From assembly GCF_963082655.1 (NCBI RefSeq), contig NC_081553.1, positions 38,465,205 through 38,529,204 on the forward strand: a stretch of DNA of 64,000 bases, written 5' to 3'. Every line of letters starts with the position of its first letter. Position 1 is the stretch's first letter. Shown one piece after another: positions 57,459 to 64,000 of this stretch. This stretch comes from Stomoxys calcitrans. Taxonomy: Eukaryota > Arthropoda > Insecta > Diptera > Muscidae. Made by a program: the position numbers and the translations under genes. The notes beneath the pieces were generated by a model. The model searched no databases and was not told the DNA's origin. It was given only the letters and a program-made list of their open reading frames with translations.

Positions 57459-59580
57459 TTTAAATAAATAATTTACAAATCATTGATCTTATCATGAATG
57501 TAGCAAAATAAAGGCATGTGGAAGTTTTCAAATACAGTTTTTTTTAATATTTTATAATACAATATTTCAACATTATTCAGGATTATAAAAATAAATATTA
57601 TTTATGCTAATATCTTTAATTAAAAACAATCTACGAAAGTCACAACATTATCTACGATTATAAAAAATATTATTTATGATATTATCTTCACTAAAAAACA
57701 ATCTACGAAAGTCACAACATTACCTGCGATTAAAAAAAAAAAAATATTTTTAAAAATAATATTAAAGAATTTATTTATAGAGTTATATAATCTGCGAAAA
57801 AAAAATCCCAACATTATTAGAAATTTATTTTTACCAAATTATTTTTAGGGTTTTAGTTATAAAAAGTCACATTATACTACCTTAATCAAACAAAAACTAT
57901 GAAAAGTCACAACACCATCAACGTTTATCATACAAAAATTTAATCTGCGAATGTCACAACAATCTACAGAAAGAAAAACTAAAACTTCTTGTATTGACTT
58001 TTAAAAATCTCTACTCTACCTATGACTTTGAACATAAACAATGCCTTAACCGTAAAAGGCTGTGTTGACAACTTCTCTGGGATTGAGACATTTGACTGCC
58101 TGACAAGATCAATAAAAACACCGATAACACTAACCCAAGGACTAACTAGGACCATTCCCAAGCATGTTTCGCTTACTAGCTTAGATAGATTGGAGAGGAT
58201 TAATGGCAAAAGGGATTACCCTGGCGTGCTAGGGATTATAATATGGCATTACCTAATCTCTACAGCTAGGCTACAAAGTACTGACTATCTTCATAGATTT
58301 CGCAAAAATAATAAAATTGTTCGCTTTAATCGAGGTAAAATGGGACGCAGGCAAGGAAGTAAGTATGAAAGGTGAATGTTGGCAGGTCTTCAGTTTTGAC
58401 TACCTGGACCTGCCATCCAACAAACAACAAAGGATAATTGAAAGTAAGTATTAAGGGAAAGGGAAAGTGGACAGTGGTGTTGCAATGGTTGCCAAAATTC
58501 CTGGAAAAAGACAACATTTTTCGAATGTTTTGTTTTATAGACAAAAGAGTTAATTTTTAGTTTGACCTTTTCGACAAGGTGTTAATATAGGCACCTGCTG
58601 GTTTTTATTAAAAAAGTAACATAAACAGGAAATAAACTATTTTTTAAGATTTTTTTACAGGTATCCAAGGACTTGCAAACAAATTCTCGTTTTAAAAATC
58701 CTACGAAAAACGCCGGCTTTAAAAAAAATTATTTATTCTAACATACACAAAAAAAAAAATCTCGTTCAACACAAAAAACACGATATGCAATTCAAACAAT
58801 AATCCTATATTAAAACATAAAAATGACTTAATGTAGTGCCAATAAACAATGCAAGGCCATAAACAATCAAAACACCAATCGAGAGAAAGAAAGGAATCAA
58901 TTTAATATGGAAATTTCGGTTCGCGACAAATGAAATATTCACCAAAAACAAAAAACGTTAAAGCAAAGAACACCTAACAATAAATTATGAAAAAAAAACA
59001 AAACAGAAAAAAATCAAGCCAACAAGACAGAAAACACTTTATAATGAAAATGCTAATATCAAACGATTTTAGATTAAAAGTGCTCACCACACAAAAAAAG
59101 GATGTGCTAATTTATTTAAAAAACAAAAAAACAAAAACAACAACAAATAAAAGAACCCCCCCAAAAAATAAAGCTAACAAAAAATGTTTGCTGTTGTTTT
59201 TTTTTCTTTCTTTGGCAAAAGCGTCACATTAATGCGTCAATATTCTTGTGTTCTTTTTTGTTGAAACATTTGCTGAAATCTTGGAATTTTGATATTTCAT
59301 TCGCTTTGGCTCCTCTCTCTCTTAACCCTAATGTGTGTGTGTGTGTGTTTGGTTGTGTGTTGTTTCGTATTTCTTATTAAATGCCAAAAGCGTATGGCAA
59401 TTAAAATATCACAACAGAATATAAAACTTTCAAAAATGTATGCGAATGCGAATCGCGCACAGACGCATCGCCTCACATTTGAAAGTTGACTTTATAACAA
59501 ATGAAGCTGATCGACAACCAATGGGCGTCAAGTATATCCCACAAAAATACATTTGAGTCTTTCAATCTTTGCCAAAGCTA
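57459..59580. other. AT-rich unique DNA with a decayed 71-bp tandem repeat
   Basis: Between 57,615 and 57,970 the motif AATCTACGAAAGTCACAACA recurs, at 57,628 and 57,699 nearly identical and then more diverged near 57,790, 57,900 and 57,945. The rest is A/T-rich, with (GT)n at 59,332-59,348. A 117-residue frame is listed separately. Confidence 0.5.
58022..58375 (+). CDS. Open frame of 117 codons, unrecognised (weak)
   Basis: The only frame above 100 codons that lies outside a visible repeat and is not low-complexity. It begins MTLNINNALTVKGCVDNFSG and ends in a basic stretch (RGKMGRRQGSKYER). There is no signal peptide, membrane segment or known motif. Composition near 58,020-58,350 is less AT-rich than its surroundings, which is the only hint of constraint. 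It could be chance, an exon relic or part of an old transposon. I assign no function. Confidence 0.12.
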   Translation: MTLNINNALTVKGCVDNFSGIETFDCLTRSIKTPITLTQGLTRTIPKHVSLTSLDRLERINGKRDYPGVLGIIIWHYLISTARLQSTDYLHRFRKNNKIVRFNRGKMGRRQGSKYER

Positions 59581-60164
59581 TAATAAATAAAATTGTTTTG
59601 TTTTTAGTTTTGGTTTAAAATAACCAAATATATGTGTGTGAATAAGCAAGTCTATAAATCCTTGAAGGCATTTGCACGTGGCCAAGACTTATTTGTAGCG
59701 ATGACACTCCAAATTTGTTTCAAATGTATATTAAACCATAATTGATGGGCCATTTATTAATAAAATGAAATAAAAATAAAAAAAAAAATTAAATAAAATA
59801 AAATGCAAATAAAATAAAATAAAATAAAATAAAATAAAATAAAATAAAATAAAATAAAATATAATAAAGTAAAACAAAATAAAATGAAATAAAATAAAAT
59901 GAAATGAAATAAAATAAAACAAAATAAAATTCAAATAAAATAAAATTCAAATAATATGTAAATGAAATAAAAGAAAAAAATAAAATAAAATAAAATGCAA
60001 ATAAAATAAAATAAAATCCTAAGCAATAATAAATAAAATTGTTTTTTTAGTTTTGGTTTAAAAAAAAAACAAATATATGTGTGTGAATGAGCAAATCTAT
60101 AAATCCTTGAAGGCATTTGTACGTGGCCAAGACTTATTTGTAGCGATGACACTCCAAATTAGTT
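59581..60164. repeat. Direct duplication of a 140-bp segment around an (AAAAT)n array
   Basis: 59,581-59,720 recurs at 60,027-60,164 with few changes (TAATAAATAAAATTG, 'CCTTGAAGGCATTTG', 'GACTTATTTGTAGCGATGAC'), 446 bp apart. (AAAAT)n lies after each copy (59,757-60,018 and 60,165-60,608). Likely a tandem duplication of segment plus array. Confidence 0.85.
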
Positions 60165-60608
60165 TAAAATAAAATAAAATAAAATAAAATAAAATAAAAT
60201 AAAATAAAATGAAATAAAATAAAATAAAATAAAATACAAATACAAATACAAATACAAATACAAATACAAATACAAATACAAATAAAATAAAATAAAATAA
60301 AATAAAATAAAATAAAATAAAATAAAATAAAATAAAATAAAATAAAATAAAATAAAATAAAATAAAATAAAATAAAATAAAATAAAATAAAATAAAATAA
60401 AATAAAATAAAATAAAATAAAATAAAATAAAATAAAATAAAATAAAATAAAATAAAATAAAATAAAATAAAATAAAATAAAATAAAATAAAATAAAATAA
60501 AATAAAATAAAATAAAATAAAATAAAATAAAATAAAATAAAATAAAATAAAATAAAATAAAATAAAATAAAATAAAATAAAATAAAATAAAAAAAAAAAT
60601 AAAATAAA
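60165..60608. repeat. (AAAAT)n satellite with a (ACAAAT)n core
   Basis: About 14 AAAAT units, then eight hexamers ACAAAT (about 60,236-60,282), then about 65 almost perfect AAAAT units. The long Phe/Ile/Leu/Tyr frames on the minus strand are translations of this array. Confidence 0.95.
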
Positions 60609-61641
60609 AACAAGTCATTGCTCAGTCTTTATGGCAGTTATATCCAAATCTGGACCGATCTGCCCATATTGCAGAAATATGTTGAGGGGCTTAACTTAAC
60701 TCACTGTCCCATTTTGCCAAAATCGGACAATAAATGCGGCTTTTATGGCCGCAAGACCTTAAATCGAGATTTGGGCCAAGTTGCAGAAAAATGGCGAAGG
60801 GCCTAACACAACTCACTGTCCCAAATTACGGCGAAATCGGACGATAAATGCGCCGTTTATGGGCACTATATCTTAAATCCAGAGATCGGTCTATATGGTC
60901 GATATATTCAAATCTGGACCGATTTGGGCCAAGATGCCGACATATGCCGAAGAACCTAACACAACTCACTTTCTCAAATTACGTCGAAATCAGACAATAC
61001 ATGTGTCATTTATGGGCCAAAATCTTTAAATCGAGAGATAGGTCTACATGGCAGCTATACCCAAATCTGAACCGATCTGGGCCGAATTGAAGGAGAATGT
61101 CCACTGGCCCAACGCAACTCACTGTCCCAAATTTCGGCATAATCGAATAATAAATGTATCTTTTATGGGCCTAAACCCCTCAATCGGCGGATTAGTCTAT
61201 ATGGCAGCTATACCCAAATCTGGACCGATCAGAAGCAAATTGGCGAAGGATATCGAGGGGCTTCACACAACTTACTATTTTAAATTTCAGCAACATCAGA
61301 TAATAAATGTACCTTGTATGGGCCTAAGACCCTAAATCGGCGGATCAGTCTATATGGGGGCTATATCAAGATATAGTCCGATATAGCCCATCTTGGAATT
61401 TAACCTGCTTATGGACAAAAACCAAGAATCTATGCAAAGTTTCAGCTCAATAACTCTATTTTTAAAGACTGTAGCATGATTTCAACAGACAGACGGACAG
61501 ACGGACGGACATGTCTAGATGGTCTTAGATTTTTACGCTGATCAAGAATATGTATACTTTTTAGGATCGGAAATGGATATTTCGATGTGTTGCAAACGGA
61601 ATGACAAAATGAATATACCCCCATCCTACGGTGGTTGGTAT
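60609..61641 (-). mobile_element. HINE-like element, family A, 3' palindrome lost
   Basis: Left edge AACAAGTCATTGCTCAGTC goes straight into a 153-bp unit, so the 3' end is deleted from just inside CAAG. About five units, a full 5' block and terminal ACGGTGGTTGGTATA. The left flank is the (AAAAT)n array. Confidence 0.75.
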
Positions 61642-61830
61642 AAAAAAAATCAATCAGCGATCAACATTTGAAACGAATGGTCATGCTCGCTCATAATTAG
61701 GAAATTTAATTTAAGGCTAGAATCTTTATTTTATCTTTGGCTCGTTTTCATTGCTAAAAAATCCCATTTGCATCTCCGATCATTGAGCTCGTCTCGAAAG
61801 AGAAACAAACAAATATTGTAAAATTTTAAC
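61642..61830. repeat. Spacer and partial tRNA-like repeat unit
   Basis: From about 61,764 it holds the end of a SINE2 unit (TTGCATCTCCGATCATTGAG, 'CTCGTCTCGAAAGAGAAAC'), directly before the full unit. Confidence 0.6.
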
Positions 61831-62326
61831 AAGCAAAAACTTGAAAAATGAAACATTCGGCAGAGCACGGCCAAGATTCGAACTTGGGCACACGGAGCAA
61901 TAGCGAGAGCCATTGGCGTTGTCTTAGCGTTCGAAGCCATCAATACAACTTCCAACAGATGAACAAAATCATGTGTAGTACGGAAGAAGTGTAATTTGCC
62001 ACAGACAGAATGTCACGCATTACACAAAAACACATGCATTGGGAAAAGTACAGCTAATAAGCAAGGTTGTCGAGCTTAGTTAATGTGGTAATTGTATCAT
62101 AGATGCGTTTTAGCTATTAATACGATTCAAATACAATATACAACGCACGGCCCTTGAAGCCATCACACCTAATATGGTTGGGAAGTCTTCTAACCAAAGA
62201 CGATGAAAACGTCCCATAGTGGTTGTTGCGTGTTGCTATTATTTTCCATTTGCATCTCCGATCATTGAGCTCCTCTCGAAAAAGAAACAAATAAATTTTG
62301 TTAAATTTAATGATCTCGCCCTAACA
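61831..62326. repeat. tRNA-like repeat (SINE2), full 496-bp unit in a tandem array
   Basis: Homologous to 16,722-17,189. On the minus strand near 61,870-61,945 is a T-arm CCAAG-TTCGAAT-CTTGG and an upstream CAATGGC...TATTG stem. The unit ends with CTCCGATCATTGAGCTCC and AAAGAAACAAATAAATTTTG; the next unit starts (AGGCAAAAAAATTGAG) at about 62,327 and fades. Two partial neighbours and one full unit show tandem arrangement. Confidence 0.7.
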
Positions 62327-62400
62327 GGCAAAAAAATTGAGAATTAAGAAAAAATCTTAAATTTTGGTTCAACCTTTTTTTTCACCAAAATCTTTGTTTT

Positions 62401-63729
62401 TATACCCTCCACCATAAGATGGGGGGTATACTAATTTCGTCATTCTGATTGTAACTACTCGAAATATTCGTCTGAGACCCCATAAAGTATATATATTCTT
62501 GATCGTCGTGAAATTTTATGTCGATCTAGCCATGTCCGTCCGTCTGTCCGTCCGTCCGTCTGTCTGTCGAAAGCACGCTAACTTCCGAAGGAGTAAAGCT
62601 GGCCGCTTGAAATTTTGCACAAATACTTCTTATTAGTGTAGGTCGGTTGGTATTGTAAATGGGCCATATCGGTCCATGTTTTGATATAGCTGCCATACAA
62701 ACCGATCTTGGGTCTTGACTTCTTGAGCCTCTAGAGTGCGCAATTCTTATCCGATTGGACTGAAATTTTGCACGACGTGTTTTGTTATGATATCCAACAA
62801 CTGTGCCAAGTATGGTCCAAATCGGTTTATAACCTGATATAGCTGTCATATAAACCGATCTTGGGTCTTGACTTCTTGAGCCTCTGGAGTGCGCAATTCT
62901 TATCCGATTGGAATGAAATTTTGCACGACGTGTTTTGTTACGATATCCAACAACTGTGCCAAGTATGGTTCAAATCTGTCCATGACCTTATATAGCTGTC
63001 ATATAAACCGATCTTGGGTCTTGACTTCTTGAGACTCTAGAGGCGGAATTCTTATCCAATTTGAATTAATTTTGGCACGTAGTATTTTGTTATGATATCC
63101 AACAACTGTGTCAAATATGGTTCAAATCGGTTCATAACCTGATATAGCTGTCATATAAACAGATCTGGGGTGACTTCTTGAGCTTCTAGAGGGCGCAATT
63201 TCTCTCCGATTTGGCTGAAATTTAGCAAGACGTTTTTTATTGTTACTTTCAACAACTATGTCAAATAAAGTACAAGTCGGTTCATAACCTGATATAGCTG
63301 CCATATAAACCGATCTGGGATCTTGACTTCTTGAGCCTCTAGAGGTCGCAATTATTATCCGATTTGCCTAAAATTTTGTACGACGGATTCTCTCATGACC
63401 ATTAACATACCTGTTTATTATGGTCTGAATCGGTCTATAGCCCGATACAGCTCCCATATAAATCGATCTCTCTATTGTACTTCTTGAGCGCACAAAGGGC
63501 GCAATTCTTATTCGAATTGGGTGACATTTTACACAGGTCTCAAACATATAATTTAATTGTGGTCCAAACTGGACCATATCTTGATATCGCTCTAATAGCA
63601 GAGCAAGTCTTTTCTTATATCCTTTTTTTTTGCCTAAGAAGAGATGCCGGGAAAAGAACTCGACTAATGCGATCCATGGTGGAGGGTATATAAGATTCGG
63701 CCCGGCCGAACTTAGCACGCTTTTACTTG
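62401..63729 (+). mobile_element. HINE-like element, family B: best complete copy
   Basis: A 1,329-bp non-coding element. 5': TATACCCTCCACCAT, hairpin partner ATGGGGGGTATA, 'CCCATAAAGTATATATATTC', 'AGCCATGTCCGTCCGTCTG' and GTCCGTC repeats. Interior: about six units of 153 bp (ACCGATCTTGGG at 62,701, 62,854 and 63,007). 3': ATGGTGGAGGGTATA (63,676-63,690), an exact 15-bp inverted copy of the 5' tip, then palindrome TTCGGCC-C-GGCCGAA, CTTAGCACGCTTTTACTTG and TT. The order of tip, GTCC block, tandem repeats, subterminal inverted repeat, hairpin and CTTG is that of DINE-1/HINE elements. No ORF of its own. Confidence 0.85.
63676..63690. repeat. Subterminal inverted repeat of the complete element
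   Basis: ATGGTGGAGGGTATA pairs exactly with 62,401-62,415. Family A has the equivalent pair TATACCCACCACC / GGTGGTGGGTATC. Confidence 0.9.
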
Positions 63730-63807
63730 TTAATTGTGTGACTTACATTGGGGAAAAATTCCTGAATAAGCCCGACACAGTAAATATGTTTAGACGGATG
63801 TCCTAAC

Positions 63808-64000
63808 TGGAGTCCAACGTAGCGCAGAGGTTAACATGTCCGCCTATGACGCTGAACGCCTGGGTGACCATCATACCATCCTAGCGAGATCATCAGAAAA
63901 ACTTTTCAGCGTTGGTTTTCCCCTCCTAATGCTGGCGACATTTGTGAGGTACTATGCCATGTAAAAACTTCTCCTCAAAAGAGGTGTAGCAATGCGGCAC
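63808..64000 (+). mobile_element. tRNA-like SINE, copy 4, cut by the window end
   Basis: Head GGAGTCCAACGTAGCGCAG, AGGTTAACATGTCCGCC, TATGACGCTGAACGCCTGGG. The B-box is replaced by TGACCATCATACCATCC. Body CCTCCTAATGCTGGCGACA and TACTATGCCATGTAAAAAC. Runs off at 64,000. Confidence 0.75.

Noticed and set aside
60097..60618. Very long minus-strand frames of Phe/Ile/Leu/Tyr
   Set aside because: Direct translation of (AAAAT)n; no protein signal.
61865..61945. Minus-strand tRNA gene
   Set aside because: Good T-arm but no D-arm or standard anticodon arm; part of a tandem repeat unit.

Overview
This is eukaryotic DNA, AT-rich and repeat-dominated, most likely from a calyptrate (muscid-like) fly. 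The main clue is about 25 copies of elements whose ends match the DINE-1/INE-1 (HINE, non-autonomous Helentron) plan known from Drosophila: a TATACCC hairpin start, the block 'CATAAAGTATATATATTC' followed by 'CATGTCCGTCCGTCTGTCC', and a GC-rich palindrome just before a CTTG(TTTT) end. Jockey-type LINEs, mariner relatives and tRNA-like SINEs fit the same host. Genus is not resolved. I find no convincing host protein gene and no real tRNA or rRNA gene. The window is intergenic, inside a very large intron, or pericentromeric. Nearly every open reading frame is a by-product of repeats. Layout: 1-6.4 kb, HINE-like elements of families A, B and E, with one carrying a mariner-type MITE. 6.4-8.1 kb, a LINE remnant ending in a (CCTAA)n array. 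8.1-13 kb, HINE and SINE pieces, with a family A element nested in a family B element. 13.9-18.3 kb, a long B element split by a LINE (with target duplication) and by a tRNA-like repeat, then a mariner pseudogene. 18.3-25.6 kb, long C and A arrays. 25.6-28.0 kb, a Jockey-type LINE on the minus strand. 28.6-32.3 kb, more A elements. 33.1-36.1 kb, a TA-flanked element made of about 100 copies of a 29-30 bp minisatellite. 37.1-43.8 kb, B, C, D, E and A elements. 45-57.5 kb, SINEs, MITEs, LINE fragments and HINEs. 57.5-60.6 kb, AT-rich DNA with large (AAAAT)n arrays. 60.6-64 kb, an A element, a tandem tRNA-like repeat, the best-preserved complete element (62,401-63,729) and a SINE cut by the window end. 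The unifying signal is the internal repeat of the HINE-like elements. All five families (A-E here), although strongly diverged in sequence, keep the same 153-bp period and the same core (ATATGGNAGCTATATC, about 10 bases, CCGAT). They recombine with one another in that phase and end in hairpins whose sequence differs but whose architecture is kept. Since 153 is a multiple of three, the arrays produce long spurious ORFs with a 51-residue period. Stretches between elements are low-complexity unique DNA with triplet and dinucleotide microsatellites.
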